DNA of 5,186 nucleotides from the NCBI GenBank assembly GCA_017430675.1, contig JAFRMM010000119.1, positions 1-5,186 on the forward strand, in the 5' to 3' direction. The position numbers were made by a program, and so were the translations under genes. This document shows positions 4,944 to 5,186 of this stretch, one piece after another. Source of the DNA: Prevotella sp. (GTDB lineage Bacteria > Bacteroidota > Bacteroidia > Bacteroidales > Bacteroidaceae). The notes below the pieces were generated by a model. It was not told the DNA's origin, searched no databases, and saw only the letters and a program-made list of their open reading frames with translations. How positions within the stretch are numbered: position 1 is the first letter of the stretch; every line of letters begins with the position of its first letter.

Positions 4944-5186
4944 ATGGGCAAGGGCAAACTGGCCAAATTTGCCGATATGGCATCATACAAGAACGTGTTC
5001 CAATACCCCTATTCGGTAGTGGAACACGTACCTTTTGAGATGCAGGGCCACTGGCGCGAGCAGTATTTCCACAACGACCATCCCATCGTGCTGGAACTCG
5101 GCTGCGGCAAGGGGGAATACACCGTCGAACTGGCGAAACTCTATCCCGAGGTGAATTTCATCGGCGTCGATATCAAGGGCGCAAGG
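4944..5186 (+). CDS. trmB: tRNA (guanine-N7-)-methyltransferase, 5' part
   Basis: Eighty-one codons are present and the frame is open to the window edge, so the gene is cut by the window, not broken. TrmB uses S-adenosylmethionine to form m7G at position 46 in the variable loop of many tRNAs. The N-terminus [20 protein letters not shown] is characteristic of Bacteroidetes TrmB. The SAM-binding motif [13 protein letters not shown], spans residues 49-60, and Asp76 in [10 protein letters not shown] is the expected motif II acidic residue. The ATG at 4944 gives the family N-terminus directly. There is no Shine-Dalgarno sequence and no separate TAnnTTTG box upstream, so it may be read through from ilvE across the 92-bp repeat element. 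Confidence 0.93.
   Translation, partial: MGKGKLAKFADMASYKNVFQYPYSVVEHVPFEMQGHWREQYFHNDHPIVLELGCGKGEYTVELAKLYPEVNFIGVDIKGAR

Overview
The window is a compact chromosomal segment from a member of the Bacteroidota, most likely the Bacteroidales and probably a Prevotella-type genome. Two things point there: -7 boxes of the Bacteroidetes form TAnnTTTG (48-55 and 3782-3789), with almost no Shine-Dalgarno sequences, and protein sequences typical of that group. The core genes are GC-rich (about 62% in one sampled line of xseA). The GxxExxY gene is clearly poorer in GC (about 42% in a sampled line) and stands out as accessory DNA.

Layout, all genes on the + strand. (1) A near-consensus promoter at 24-55 precedes a secreted subtilisin-like S8 peptidase (60-1613); its 5' end carries four near-palindromic 11-mers spaced exactly 21 bp apart. 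(2) A 10-bp tandem array (1582-1680) fills the gap to the next gene and supplies the last residues and stop codon of the peptidase. (3) xseA (1695-3017) and xseB (3014-3202) overlap by 4 bases and encode exonuclease VII; xseA contains an in-frame 7-bp tandem array (2317-2347). (4) A GxxExxY-family gene with a PD-(D/E)XK nuclease-like core (3262-3690) lies between inverted repeats built from AACACGAATT. (5) ilvE (3822-4838), a branched-chain aminotransferase, has its own -7 box. (6) A 92-bp element (4843-4934) matches both ends of the GxxExxY cassette but lacks the gene. (7) The 5' part of trmB, a tRNA m7G methyltransferase, begins at 4944 and runs off the window.

The coding genes are mostly housekeeping: DNA repair, amino-acid metabolism and tRNA modification. 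The notable content is in the repeats. Four unrelated short-repeat families occur in 5.2 kb, and three of them enter coding sequence. The best candidate for something under-described is the pairing of an inverted-repeat-bounded GxxExxY cassette with a gene-less copy of the same ends 1.1 kb away. This resembles an element and its MITE-like derivative. Mobility, and any action of the GxxExxY protein on the repeats, are inferences.
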